From: Ornithinimicrobium pekingense DSM 21552
GTDB lineage: Bacteria > Actinomycetota > Actinomycetes > Actinomycetales > Dermatophilaceae
DNA length: 64,000 bases
Assembly (NCBI RefSeq): GCF_000421185.1
Contig: NZ_ATWJ01000011.1
Coordinates: 186,001 to 250,000, forward strand
Direction of reading: 5' to 3'
The notes beneath the pieces were generated by a model that saw only the letters and a program-made list of their open reading frames with translations, was not told where the DNA came from and made no database searches. Below are positions 44,215 to 53,547 of the stretch, piece by piece. The number at the start of each line of letters is the position of its first letter. Within the stretch, counting starts at the first letter, position 1. The translations under genes were made by a program, and so were the position numbers.

Positions 44215-44955
44215 ATGACCACCGTCGTGGTCGTCGAGGACGACGACAAGATCGCAGCCCCGCTGGTCCGCACGCTGGAGCGGGACGGCTACTCCGTCGA
44301 GCGGTTCGCCGAGGGGTTGCCGGCCGTCGAGCGGGTCACCGCCGGCGACGGCACCGTCGACCTCCTCCTGCTCGACCTGGGCCTGCCGGACATCGACGGC
44401 ATCGAGGTGTGCCGTGCCGTCCGCGACGGCGGCTACGCCGGCGGCATCATCATCCTCACCGCGCGTGACGGCGAGCTCGACCGGGTGGTGGGGCTGGACC
44501 AGGGCGCCGACGACTACCTGGCCAAGCCGTTCGGGCTGGCCGAGCTGCAGGCCCGCACCCGCGCCCTGCTGCGGCGCAGCTCCTACAACGTCACGCACGT
44601 GCCGGCCCCCGCAGCGGGGACGGCTTCGGCGGGCCACCCCGTCGTCCACGAGCCGGACGGCCGCTCGTTCGCCGTCGACGTGGTGGCCCGCAGGATCTGG
44701 GTCGGGGACACCGAGCTGCCCGCGACCACCAAGGAGTTCGACGTGCTCGCCCTCCTCGACTCGCGGCGGGGAGCCGTGGTCGCCCGCGACACGCTGATCA
44801 ACCAGGTGTGGGACGAGAACTGGTTCGGCTCCACCAAGACCCTGGACACGACGGTGGGCCGCCTGCGCCAGAAGCTCGAGGACGTCGGCGCCCCGGTGCG
44901 CATCACGACCGTGCGGGGGGTGGGCTTCCGCCTCGAGGACGTCCGGGATGCGTAA
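44215..44955 (+). CDS. OmpR-family response regulator
   Basis: A 246-aa regulator: receiver VVVEDDDKIAAPL, phospho-Asp in LLLDLGLPDIDG, ILTARD and AKPFGLAELQARTRALLRR; C-terminal winged helix (FAVDVVARRIWVGDTELPATTKEFDVLALLDSRRG to TLDTTVGRLRQKLEDVGAPVRITTVRGVGFRLE). The two are joined by a ~25-residue linker. It overlaps the kinase gene by 8 nt. Confidence 0.95.
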   Translation: MTTVVVVEDDDKIAAPLVRTLERDGYSVERFAEGLPAVERVTAGDGTVDLLLLDLGLPDIDGIEVCRAVRDGGYAGGIIILTARDGELDRVVGLDQGADDYLAKPFGLAELQARTRALLRRSSYNVTHVPAPAAGTASAGHPVVHEPDGRSFAVDVVARRIWVGDTELPATTKEFDVLALLDSRRGAVVARDTLINQVWDENWFGSTKTLDTTVGRLRQKLEDVGAPVRITTVRGVGFRLEDVRDA

Positions 44956-46171
44956 CCGCATCGTCGCCGTCCTGGTGGCGATGGTCGTCGGGGTCGTCCT
45001 GCTCTACGGCATCCCCCGGGCCTACCTGCTCGCCGACCTCGTGCAGGACACCGAGCGCCGGGAGACCCAGCGCTCCGCCGACCTGGTCGCCGTCGCGGTG
45101 GAGGAGCGCCGGTCGGGCGGCGGCGAGGTCGACGAGGACTTCCTCGGCAGCCTGCTGCACGGCGGGGAGTCCATCACCCTGGGGCAGGCGGACGGGCCCG
45201 AGGTGCGGGTGGGCCTGCCGCCGACCGGCGACTCCGCCGGCGACATCGTCGCCGTGCGCGCCCTCGCCGACGGGAGCGAGCTGACCCTCCGGCGCTCCGA
45301 GGACCTCGTCGGTCAGCGGGTGAGCGACGCGCTCCTGCCGCTCATCCTCATCGGCCTGGCCCTGGCGGTCGGGGCGGCCCTGGTCGTGCGGGTGCTGGCC
45401 GAGCGGCTCTCGCGGCCCTTCCGCGAGCTGGCCGGCGTCGCCGAGGCCATCGGGCAGGGCCGCTTCGACCAGACCATCCCGCACTACCGGGTGGCGGAGG
45501 CCGAGGCCATCGGCGACGCCATGCGGCGCGGCATCTCGCGCCTGGGCGAGCTGCGCCGCCGCGAGCGCGACATCGCCACCAACGCCTCGCACGAGCTGCG
45601 CAGCCCGATCAGCGCGCTGCGCATGGAGATCGAGGACCTGGCCTCCTGGCCGCAGACCCCGCCGGAGGTCGCCGCCGAGCTGACCAGCTACCTGCCCCAG
45701 CTCGACCGGCTCAGCACAGCGGTGCGCACCTACCTCGACACCGCCCAGCAGCAGCGCCTCACCGACGTCGACGTCGTCGACCTGCCCGCCCTGGTCCGCG
45801 ACGCGCTCACCCGGTGGCGGCCCCGCGTGCGCGCCGCCTCCGGACCTGCCCTCGTCCTCGTCGACGAGCCGGCACGCCCGCTGCACGTGTGCGCCTCCGG
45901 GTCCGCCGTGGCGGAGATCCTCGACCGCCTGCTCCAGGACGCCGTCGACCGCCGGCCCACGCACGTGCTCGTCGAGGTCGACTCCCAGGACGGCTTCGGC
46001 CGGGTCCGCCTCGAGCTCGAGGGCGAGCAGGCCCCGGCCGGGTCGGAGGCGAGGGCGGCGGCCACCCTGACCGCGGTGGGGATGGGGGGCCGCGTGTCGG
46101 TCGTCGACGGGCACACCGTCGTCATGCTGCGGCGTGCCGGCGAGGACGTGCAGGGCGAGAACGACTCCTGA
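44948..46171 (+). CDS. HAMP sensor histidine kinase with degraded ATPase domain
   Basis: A 407-aa membrane kinase: helix 1 (VAVLVAMVVGVVLLYGIP), exterior sensor (~30-130), helix 2 (LPLILIGLALAVGAALVV), HAMP, and an intact HisKA box with acceptor His ~215 in NASHELRSPISALRME. The catalytic half lacks the N box (ILDRLLQDAVDRRPT in place of N-L-L-x-N-A), DxGxG and GxGL. It is ~100 residues shorter in content than an active ATPase domain. It may accept phosphate from another kinase, or act as a phosphatase on the adjacent regulator. Start ATG, with overlap. Confidence 0.85.
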   Translation: MRNRIVAVLVAMVVGVVLLYGIPRAYLLADLVQDTERRETQRSADLVAVAVEERRSGGGEVDEDFLGSLLHGGESITLGQADGPEVRVGLPPTGDSAGDIVAVRALADGSELTLRRSEDLVGQRVSDALLPLILIGLALAVGAALVVRVLAERLSRPFRELAGVAEAIGQGRFDQTIPHYRVAEAEAIGDAMRRGISRLGELRRRERDIATNASHELRSPISALRMEIEDLASWPQTPPEVAAELTSYLPQLDRLSTAVRTYLDTAQQQRLTDVDVVDLPALVRDALTRWRPRVRAASGPALVLVDEPARPLHVCASGSAVAEILDRLLQDAVDRRPTHVLVEVDSQDGFGRVRLELEGEQAPAGSEARAAATLTAVGMGGRVSVVDGHTVVMLRRAGEDVQGENDS

Positions 46172-46257
46172 CCGCCGGCCGGGCATGACACCTGTCACCG
46201 GCAGGTCGTGACGTCCGGGGATCGCCGGGCCCGCCCCGCCGGACCGACGCTGGGGAC

Positions 46258-47229
46258 ATGTTGACGAACACCCAGCCAGCGGTCGAGGTCCGCGACCTCA
46301 CCAAGACCTTCCGGACCCCCGGCGGCGGCACCGTGCGCGCCGTCGACGGCATCGACCTGACGATCCGCACCGGCGAGGTCGTCGCCTTCCTCGGCCCCAA
46401 CGGCGCCGGGAAGACCACGACCCTCGACATGGTGCTCGGCCTCACCGAGCCCACGGCCGGCATCGTCAGCGTCTTCGGGGCACCCCCGCGCCGCGCGGTC
46501 ACCTCGGGCCGCGTCTCCGCCGTGCTGCAGACCGGCGGTCTGCTGCGCGACCTGTCCGTGCGCGAGACCGTGCAGCTGATCGCCTCGACCCACCGACACC
46601 CCGCCGGCGTCGAGGAGGTCATCGAGCGCGCCGGCCTGACGGCGATCGCCGGCCGCAGGGTGGCCAAGACCTCCGGCGGGGAGCAGCAGCGGCTGCGCTT
46701 CGCCCTGGCCCTGCTGCCCGACCCCGACCTGATCGTGCTCGACGAGCCGACGGCCGGCATGGACGTCTCCTCCCGCCGCGCGTTCTGGGAGAGCATGCAC
46801 GCCGAGGCCGACGCGGGGCGCACCGTCGTCTTCGCCACGCACTACCTGGAGGAGGCCGACGCCTTCGCCCAGCGGATCGTCATGGTCGCCCAGGGGCGTG
46901 TCGTGGCCGACGGGGCGACCGCCCAGGTCCGGGCCCGCGCCAGCGGCCGCTCGGTCAGCGCCGACCTGCCGGCCGACCCGGCCCGCGCCACGCGCGCGCT
47001 GCAGGTGCTGCACCGCATACCCGGGGTGCTCGAGGTGAGGACGGAGGGCCGGCGCGTGCACGTGCACGCCGGCGACTCCGACGCCGTCGCCCGCGCCCTC
47101 CTCACCCAGCTCGACGCGACCGCTCTGGAGGTCACGAGCGGCTCGCTCGAGGCCGCCTTCCTCGCCATCACCGGCGACTCCCCCACATCCCTCGTCCCCA
47201 CCCACGCCGACCTGGAGGTCCTCGGATGA
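46258..47229 (+). CDS. ABC transporter ATPase (Drr/Nat type)
   Basis: A 323-aa ATPase: Walker A FLGPNGAGKTT, Q-loop VLQTGGLLRDLSV, signature SGGEQQRLRFALALL, Walker B LIVLDEPTAGMD, H-loop FATHYLEEAD. The C-terminal ~100 residues are the usual DrrA-like domain. Substrate may be a drug, lipid or peptide. The ATG overlaps nothing upstream; the permease follows with a 4-nt ATGA overlap. Confidence 0.93.
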   Translation: MLTNTQPAVEVRDLTKTFRTPGGGTVRAVDGIDLTIRTGEVVAFLGPNGAGKTTTLDMVLGLTEPTAGIVSVFGAPPRRAVTSGRVSAVLQTGGLLRDLSVRETVQLIASTHRHPAGVEEVIERAGLTAIAGRRVAKTSGGEQQRLRFALALLPDPDLIVLDEPTAGMDVSSRRAFWESMHAEADAGRTVVFATHYLEEADAFAQRIVMVAQGRVVADGATAQVRARASGRSVSADLPADPARATRALQVLHRIPGVLEVRTEGRRVHVHAGDSDAVARALLTQLDATALEVTSGSLEAAFLAITGDSPTSLVPTHADLEVLG

Positions 47230-47984
47230 ACGTCACCTACGCGGGCATCGAGCTGCGCCGCGTCCTGCGCGACTACGTCAGCATGTTCTTCATCGCCCTG
47301 CTCCCCGCCTTCTTCTACGTCGTCTTCGGCGCCGCGCAGGACTTCTCGGCCCAGCGCGCCGGCAACGGCAACGTGGCGATGTACATCATGATCTCCATGG
47401 CTGCCTACGGCGCGGTCACCGCGACCACCGGCGTCGGCGGCATGGCCGCGGTCGAGCGGGCCCAGGGCTGGGGCCGCCAGCTGGGCCTCACCCCGCTGGC
47501 CGACCACGCCTACGTCGCGGTCAAGGCGTTCGTCGCCGTCGTCGTCGCGGCGGTCCCGATCGCGCTCATCTACCTCGTCGGCGTCCTCACCGGCGCCGAG
47601 GGCGAGGTCCTCGCCTGGGTGCTCAGCGCCCTGGTCGTGCTCCTCGGCGCCAGCGTGTTCGCGCTCTACGGCCTGGTCATGGGGCTGGCCTTCCGCACCG
47701 AGGCCGCGGTCAGCGCGGCCAGCGGGGTCCTGGTCATCATGGGCTTCCTGGGCAACATCTTCGTCCCGTTGTCGGGGACCATGCTGGCCATCGCCCGGTT
47801 CACGCCGCTGTACGGCTACGCCGCGCTGGCACGCTACCCGGTCACCGAGGGGACGGTCCCGACCACCGACGGCACCCTGCTGCAGGAGCCGCTGTGGTAC
47901 GCCTTGGCTAACGTGGGCGTATGGCTGACCGTGCTGGCGCTGCTGGCGACCTGGCTGGTCCGCCGCGGACGGGACCGGCAGTGA
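47226..47984 (+). CDS. ABC-2 type transporter permease
   Basis: A 252-aa permease with six helices (MFFIALLPAFFYVVFG, MYIMISMAAYGAVTATTGVGG, AFVAVVVAAVPIALIYLVGVL, LSALVVLLGASVFALYGLVMG, SGVLVIMGFLGNIFVPLSGT, LANVGVWLTVLALLATWLV). It partners the ATPase encoded just upstream, and its TGA overlaps the kinase GTG. Confidence 0.92.
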   Translation: MNVTYAGIELRRVLRDYVSMFFIALLPAFFYVVFGAAQDFSAQRAGNGNVAMYIMISMAAYGAVTATTGVGGMAAVERAQGWGRQLGLTPLADHAYVAVKAFVAVVVAAVPIALIYLVGVLTGAEGEVLAWVLSALVVLLGASVFALYGLVMGLAFRTEAAVSAASGVLVIMGFLGNIFVPLSGTMLAIARFTPLYGYAALARYPVTEGTVPTTDGTLLQEPLWYALANVGVWLTVLALLATWLVRRGRDRQ

Positions 47985-49075
47985 GCGAGCCCTCGACGCC
48001 GGCGGCGCGCGACCCGTGGGAGCGGCTCGGCTGGCTGATGGGGGCGGTGTGGGTCGTGTTCCTCTACTTCCCCGTCGCCTCCGCGGCCACGGCCGACACC
48101 GCCCCGGTATGGCGTGCCGCCGGCGTCGCACTCATCCTCGCCTTCGGCGTGGTCTACCTCGCGGGCCTGGTGCGGACCTCCGGGATGGACGGGTGGGAGG
48201 AGGTGGCGCGCGCCGGCGGGACGCACCTGGTCGTCATGGTCGGCCTGCAGCTCGCCTCGGCCGCCGTCCTGGGGGTCCGTGCGGTCTACCTGCTGCCGTT
48301 CGTCATCTCGCTGGCGACGTTCACCCTGCCGCTGCGCGCCGCGGCCGCGGTCAGCGTCACCGGGGTCGCGGTCTCGGCCCTCGTGCCGCTGGCCTCCGGC
48401 GACCTGGCCGAGATGGGCTTCTTCGTCGGGATCGTGGCCATGGTCGCGGTCTTCACGATGGTGATCCGGGTGGTCAACCAGCGCCAGCTGGAGCACAACG
48501 CGATGGCCGAGGAGCTGGCCATGGTCGCCGAGCGGGAGCGGGTGGCCCGTGACGTGCACGACGTGCTGGGGCACAACCTCACCGTGGTCACGGTCAAGGC
48601 CGAGCTGGCCGAACGGCTGCTCGACGTCGACCCCGAACGGGCCCGCGCAGAGCTGGCGGAGATCCGGTCGATGACCCGTGAGGCGCTCGCCGAGATCCGC
48701 GCCACCGTCTCCGGGCTGCGCGTGGCCCGTCTCTCCGACGAGCTGGCGGCCGCCCGGACCGCGCTCACCGGCGCCGGGATCGCCGCGGACGTGCCCGACG
48801 ACGCCGACGTGGTCGACCCCCGGCACCGGATCGTCCTGGCCTGGGTGCTGCGCGAGGCGGTGACCAACGTCGTGCGGCACAGCGGCGCCTCCCGGTGCAC
48901 CGTCGAGCTGGGCCCGGCGCTGCTGCGCGTGACCGACGACGGCACCGGCCTGGAGGGGCTGCGCGAGGGCAACGGCCTGCGCGGAGCGCGCGAGCGCGTC
49001 GCCGGCGCGGGCGGCACGCTGACCGTCGGGCCCGGGACGGACGGGGCCGGCACCACGGTGGAGGTGCGGCTGTGA
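47981..49075 (+). CDS. DesK/NarL-type sensor histidine kinase
   Basis: A 364-aa kinase with five or six membrane helices (~15-155), the acceptor His in RERVARDVHDVLGHNLTVVTVKAELAE, N box REAVTNVVRHSGA, TDDGTGL and GNGLRGARERVAGAGG. All catalytic motifs are present. It resembles DesK, which senses membrane thickness. The GTG overlaps the permease stop, so sensor and transporter are made together and the kinase may sense the transporter or its substrate. Confidence 0.93.
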   Translation: MSEPSTPAARDPWERLGWLMGAVWVVFLYFPVASAATADTAPVWRAAGVALILAFGVVYLAGLVRTSGMDGWEEVARAGGTHLVVMVGLQLASAAVLGVRAVYLLPFVISLATFTLPLRAAAAVSVTGVAVSALVPLASGDLAEMGFFVGIVAMVAVFTMVIRVVNQRQLEHNAMAEELAMVAERERVARDVHDVLGHNLTVVTVKAELAERLLDVDPERARAELAEIRSMTREALAEIRATVSGLRVARLSDELAAARTALTGAGIAADVPDDADVVDPRHRIVLAWVLREAVTNVVRHSGASRCTVELGPALLRVTDDGTGLEGLREGNGLRGARERVAGAGGTLTVGPGTDGAGTTVEVRL

Positions 49076-49680
49076 CCATCAGGCTCCTCCTCGCCGACGA
49101 CCAGGCCCTGGTCCGGGGCGCCCTGGCCGCCCTGCTGTCCCTCGAGGACGACCTGGAGGTGGTGGCCGAGGTCGGCCGCGGCGACGAGGTCGTCGCACGG
49201 GCGCTGGCCACGGGCGCCGAGGTCTGCCTGCTCGACATCGAGATGCCCGGCGCCGACGGCATCGAGGTCGCGGGGCGGCTGGCGCGGGAGGTGCCCGGGT
49301 GCCGCTCGCTGATCGTCACCACCTTCGGTCGGCCGGGTTACCTGCGGCGGGCGCTCGAGGCCGGCGCCGGTGGCTTCGTCGTCAAGGACACCCCGGCCGG
49401 CGAGCTCGCCGAGGCGGTCCGCCGGGTGCATGCCGGGCTGCGCGTGGTCGACCCCGCCCTGGCCGCGGAGTCCCTCGTCGGCGGGCCCAGCCCCCTCACC
49501 GACGGCGAGCGCTCCGTGCTGCGCGAGGCCCTCGAGGGCGCCACCGTGGCCACCATCTCCGCACGCGTCCACCTCTCGCCGGGCACGGTGCGCAACTACC
49601 TGTCCTCGGCGATCCACAAGACCGGGACCTCCACGCGGGTCGAGGCCGCACGAGCGGCCCAGCGGCGCGGCTGGCTCTAG
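49072..49680 (+). CDS. DesR/NarL-type response regulator
   Basis: A 202-aa regulator: ADDQALVRGA, phospho-Asp in VCLLDIEMPGADG, Lys in FVVKDTPAGELAEAV, HTH LTDGERSVLREALEGATVATISARVHLSPGTVRNYLSSAIHKTG. GTG start overlapping the kinase stop by 4 nt. It ends the four-gene operon 46258-49680, followed by a terminator. Confidence 0.95.
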   Translation: MTIRLLLADDQALVRGALAALLSLEDDLEVVAEVGRGDEVVARALATGAEVCLLDIEMPGADGIEVAGRLAREVPGCRSLIVTTFGRPGYLRRALEAGAGGFVVKDTPAGELAEAVRRVHAGLRVVDPALAAESLVGGPSPLTDGERSVLREALEGATVATISARVHLSPGTVRNYLSSAIHKTGTSTRVEAARAAQRRGWL

Positions 49681-49734
49681 GACGGGACGCGGCGACCCTG
49701 GTCCGGGCGTGCACCGCATACCCCCGAGGACGAC

Positions 49735-49765
49735 AGAAGGCCCCCTCCACCGGAGGGGGCCTTCT
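49735..49765. terminator. terminator between ABC-DesKR operon and tRNA-Arg
   Basis: AGAAGGCCCCCT (49735-49746) pairs with AGGGGGCCTTCT (49754-49765) and two further C-G pairs can form. It serves both the operon (plus) and tRNA-Arg (minus). Confidence 0.85.
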
Positions 49766-49783
49766 CACTGTCTCAACACAGCG

Positions 49784-49856
49784 CGCGCCCGAAGGGATTC
49801 GAACCCCTAACCTTCTGATCCGTAGTCAGATGCTCTATCCGTTGAGCTACGGGCGC
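49784..49856 (-). tRNA. tRNA-Arg(ACG)
   Basis: 73 nt, acceptor GCGCCCG/CGGGCGC, anticodon loop CTACGGA (anticodon ACG, the substrate of TadA), T arm AGGGGTTCGAATCCCTT. No CCA is encoded. Reads CGU/CGC/CGA after deamination. Confidence 0.97.
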
Positions 49857-49871
49857 TGGCGAAGAGCAACC

Positions 49872-51181
49872 TTAGCCCACCCGTGGGGCTGCGGAGAAAT
49901 CGGACCCGCCCTGCGGACGGCGGCGTGCGTCGAGCCGTCGCATGACGGGCGTGGCCAGCAACCCGTGCACCACCACCGACGCGGCGATGGTGAAGGCGAC
50001 CACGGACCACAGCTCCAGCCCCTCGGCGACGTACTCGGTCGACAGCGCGTAGGCGAGGTAGTAGACCGAGCCGATGCCGCGCACGCCGAACCAGGCGATG
50101 GCATGCCGCTCCGGACGGTCGACCCGCGCGCACCCCAGCAGCGAGGCCCAGCCCACCAGCGGCCGGACCACGAAGACGAGCAGCAGGCCGACCGCCGCGC
50201 CACCCCGGCTGAGCCCGGCGAGCAGGCCCGCGGACATGGCGGCCCCGACCAGCAGGAGCAGGACCAGCGTCAGGATCGTCTCGACGCGCTCGATCAGGGA
50301 GTGCAGCTCACGGTGCACCCCGTGGTGACGCTCTGCGCTGCGCAACGCCACGGCGGAGGCGAAGACCGCGAGGAAGCCGTAGCCGTGGAGCAGCTCGGTG
50401 AGCCCGTAGACCGCGAAGGTCGCGGCCAGGGCCACCAGCGGCGTCCCGATCTCCGCCACCCGCTGACCCCGTAGCCGCCCCCGGAACAACAAGCGCCCCA
50501 GCAGGGCCCCGGCGGCCCAGCCGACGAGGAAGCCCACGACGATCTTGCCGACCAGCGTCCACAGCACCCACTCCAGGCCCCACTCCTGCCAGGCGCCCCG
50601 GCCCATGAGGAACAGGCCGAGGTAGACGAAGGGGAAGGCGAAGGCGTCGTTGAGCCCCGCCTCGCTGGTCAGGGTGAAGCGGACCTCGTCCTCCTCGGTC
50701 CGCACGTCGTCGTCGAAGGCTCCGTCATCGCCCTGCACCTGGGTGACCGGGCCCTCGACCGCACCTCGTCGGCCAGGACCGGGTCGGTGGGCGCCAGGAC
50801 GGCACCGAGCAGGATGGCGGCGGGCACCGTCAGCCCCATCGCCCACCAGCCGAGCAGGGCGATGGCGCCGATGGTCAACGGCATCGCCAGGGCGATCATG
50901 CGCCAGGTCGGCGACCACGTCCGCCAGTGCAGGGGTCGCTCCAGCGCCAGCCCCACCCCCATCAGCGAGATGATCACCGTCACCTCGGCCATGTGGGCCG
51001 TGGCCGTCGCGTCCAGCACCGGGCTGACCGGGTCCTCGCCCGGCACCACCAGCCCGACCACCACGCCGAAGGCCAGCACGACCATCGGCACGGACAGGGC
51101 CCGTCCCTCGACGACCCACGGGAGCAGGCTGGCCAGCAGGAGGCCCAGGCCGAGGACCAGGTAGATCACCTCGGGGGTCAT
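49872..51181 (-). pseudogene. NhaP/CPA1-type cation:proton antiporter, frameshifted
   Basis: The N-terminal part starts at 51181 (MTPEVIYLVLGLGLLLASLL) and reads properly to LAPTDPVLADEV near 50762. From there its frame becomes nonsense, but the neighbouring frame continues VEGPVTQVQGDDGAF, EDEVRFTLTSEAGLNDAFAFPFVYLG to the stop at 49872, with the remaining helices (WFGVRGIGSVYYLAYAL). The junction GTG-CG-GTC lacks one base compared with GTG-CAG-GTC, giving the family's usual DVQVEGP. The intact product would be about 435 aa with 12-13 helices exchanging Na+/K+ for H+. Either a pseudogene or a sequencing error. Confidence 0.88.
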
Positions 51182-51351
51182 CGGCCAAGCGTCGGGCGCG
51201 GACGGGTTCCTGCGGGTCGCACCGGCAGTGTGACCAACGCCGCAGCCCGGGGCCGTGAACCGGTGCGAAGCACCCAGCGGCGGGCGCTACGGTGGTCTCA
51301 GAGGCACACCTTGCGACCGTCTGGCACCGCCGCCAGGAAAGGGATCCGTAC

Positions 51352-53184
51352 ATGCACCAGCAGCTGCAGACCACCGGTGGGACCACCCACGCCGAGCTCG
51401 ACGCCTGGGTGAAGGAGGTGGCCGCGCACACGCAGCCCGACGACGTCGTGTGGGTCGACGGGTCCGACGAGCAGATCGCGCAGATCAACGCCCTGCTCGT
51501 CGAGGCGGGCACCTTCACGCCGCTGGCCGACGACAAGAAGCCGGGCAGCTTCCACGCGCTGTCCGACCCCCAGGACGTCGCACGCGTCGAGGACCGCACC
51601 TACATCTGCTCCGCGCAGGAGAAGGACGCCGGTCCGACCAACAACTGGATGGACCCCCAGGAGATGAAGGACCTCCTCCGGCCGCTCTTCGAGGGCTCGA
51701 TGCGCGGCCGCACGATGTACGTCATCCCCTTCGTCATGGGCCACCTGGAGGCCGACGCGCCGAAGTACGGCGTCGAGCTCACCGACTCCGCCTACGTCGT
51801 CGCCTCGATGCGGATCATGGCCCGCATCGGCAGCGACATCCTGGCCAAGATGGAGGACACCCAGGCGCCCTTCGTCAAGGGCCTGCACTCCGTCGGTGCG
51901 CCGCTGGAGCCGGGGCAGGAGGATGTGGCCTGGCCGTGCAACGAGACCAAGTACATCGTGCACTTCCCCGAGGAGCTGGCGATCTGGTCCTACGGCTCCG
52001 GCTACGGCGGCAACGCGCTGCTGGGCAAGAAGTGCTACGCCCTGCGCATCGCCTCGGTCATGGCGCGCGACGAGGGCTGGCTGGCCGAGCACATGCTCAT
52101 CCTCAAGCTCACCAACCCCGAGGGTGAGGTCCACTACGTCGCCGGCGCCTTCCCGTCGGCCTGCGGCAAGACCAACCTGGCGATGATCCAGCCCACGATG
52201 CCCGGCTGGAAGGCCGAGCTCGTCGGCGACGACATCTCCTGGATGCGCTTCGGCGAGGACGGACGCCTGTATGCCGTGAACCCCGAGTTCGGGCTCTTCG
52301 GCGTCGCCCCCGGCACCAGCCGCTCGACCAACCCGGTGGCGATGGAGACCGTCGAGCGCGGCAACTCGATCTTCACCAACGTCGCCCGCACCCCCGACGG
52401 CGACATCTGGTGGGAGGGCATGACCGAGGAGAAGCCGGCCGAGCTGATCGACTGGCACGGCAACCCCTGGACCCCCGACTCCGAGGAGCTCGCGGCCCAC
52501 CCCAACAGCCGCTTCTGCACCCCGATCCGTCAGGTGCCCAACATCGCGCCGGAGTACGACGACCCGCGCGGCGTGCCGATCTCGGCCATCATGTTCGGCG
52601 GCCGGCGCAAGACCACGGTGCCGCTGGTGACCGAGTCGCGCGACTGGCAGCACGGCACCTTCATCGCCTCCACGCTGTCGTCCGAGACGACGGCCGCCGC
52701 CACCGGCGCCGTCGGCGTCGTGCGCCGCGACCCGATGGCGATGCTGCCCTTCATGGGCTACAACGCCAGCCACTACTTCGACCACTGGCTGGAGATCGGC
52801 AAGCAGGCCGACGCCGACAAGCTGCCCAAGGTCTTCCTGGTCAACTGGTTCCGCAAGGGCGATGGGGGCGAGGGCGGCTTCCTGTGGCCGGGCTTCGGCG
52901 AGAACGCCCGCGTGCTCAAGTGGATGGTCGACCGCATCGAGGGTCGTGTCGACGCCCAGGACAGCCCCATCGGCTACCTGCCCCGGCCCGAGGACCTCGA
53001 CGTCGACGGCCTGGACCTGTCCACCGAGGAGGTCGCGGCCGCGCTCGCGTTCGACCGCGCCGAGTGGGAGGCTGAGATCCCGCTCATCAAGGAGTGGTTC
53101 GACACATTTGGCGAGGAGCTGCCCGCGGCGCTGCAGGACGAGCTGGCCACGCTCGAGCAGCGTCTCGCCGGTCAGGAGGTCTAG
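51352..53184 (+). CDS. pckG: phosphoenolpyruvate carboxykinase (GTP)
   Basis: Interconverts oxaloacetate and PEP with GTP, key to gluconeogenesis. 610 aa, standard size. Motifs: [22 protein letters not shown], kinase-1a [12 protein letters not shown], kinase-2 [32 protein letters not shown] and [19 protein letters not shown]. The ATG at 51352 has AAAGGGA upstream; TACGGT near 51288 may be its -10 box. Followed without gap by a small acidic protein gene. Confidence 0.97.
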   Translation: MHQQLQTTGGTTHAELDAWVKEVAAHTQPDDVVWVDGSDEQIAQINALLVEAGTFTPLADDKKPGSFHALSDPQDVARVEDRTYICSAQEKDAGPTNNWMDPQEMKDLLRPLFEGSMRGRTMYVIPFVMGHLEADAPKYGVELTDSAYVVASMRIMARIGSDILAKMEDTQAPFVKGLHSVGAPLEPGQEDVAWPCNETKYIVHFPEELAIWSYGSGYGGNALLGKKCYALRIASVMARDEGWLAEHMLILKLTNPEGEVHYVAGAFPSACGKTNLAMIQPTMPGWKAELVGDDISWMRFGEDGRLYAVNPEFGLFGVAPGTSRSTNPVAMETVERGNSIFTNVARTPDGDIWWEGMTEEKPAELIDWHGNPWTPDSEELAAHPNSRFCTPIRQVPNIAPEYDDPRGVPISAIMFGGRRKTTVPLVTESRDWQHGTFIASTLSSETTAAATGAVGVVRRDPMAMLPFMGYNASHYFDHWLEIGKQADADKLPKVFLVNWFRKGDGGEGGFLWPGFGENARVLKWMVDRIEGRVDAQDSPIGYLPRPEDLDVDGLDLSTEEVAAALAFDRAEWEAEIPLIKEWFDTFGEELPAALQDELATLEQRLAGQEV

Positions 53185-53472
53185 ATGGGCATCGTCCCTG
53201 GGCAGGACCCGGGATACACCGACGAGCCGCTGCTGGCGGACGAGCCGCTGCCGCCGGGCGTGGAGGACATCTCCGGCGACGTCGACGCGCTCGAGAAGCG
53301 CATCCGCGAGCGCGGGCCCGAGGAGGTCGAGCAGGCCGACGAGAGGGCCGACGCCGTCGAGGGTGGTAGCTCGGGCGGCGCCGGCGGCGCCGACGCCGCG
53401 CAGGACCCGACCTCGGACGAGGGCGCGGACGCCGAGGACCCGCAGGCCCAGCACGGCGACGGGCCCGGCTGA
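53185..53472 (+). CDS. 95-aa acidic hypothetical protein coupled to pckG
   Basis: The ATG directly follows the pckG TAG (no intervening base), so translation is probably coupled. The sequence is acidic and mostly disordered (PGYTDEPLLADEPLPPGVEDISGDVDALEKRIRERGPEEVEQADERADAVEGG). A short helix around 30-55 is likely. I recognise no family; a PEPCK modulator is one speculative role. Confidence 0.6.
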   Translation: MGIVPGQDPGYTDEPLLADEPLPPGVEDISGDVDALEKRIRERGPEEVEQADERADAVEGGSSGGAGGADAAQDPTSDEGADAEDPQAQHGDGPG

Positions 53473-53504
53473 GCAGGCCCACCGCATACCCGCCGCAGAC
53501 ACGC

Positions 53505-53538
53505 ACAGAACCCCCGGCCGCAGGGCCGGGGGTTCTGT
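53505..53538. terminator. bidirectional terminator after pckG unit
   Basis: ACAGAACCCCCGGCC (53505-53519) pairs with 53524-53538 around GCAG: a 15-bp perfect stem between the pckG unit and tRNA-Ser(GCU). Confidence 0.88.
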
Positions 53539-53547
53539 CATGATCGG

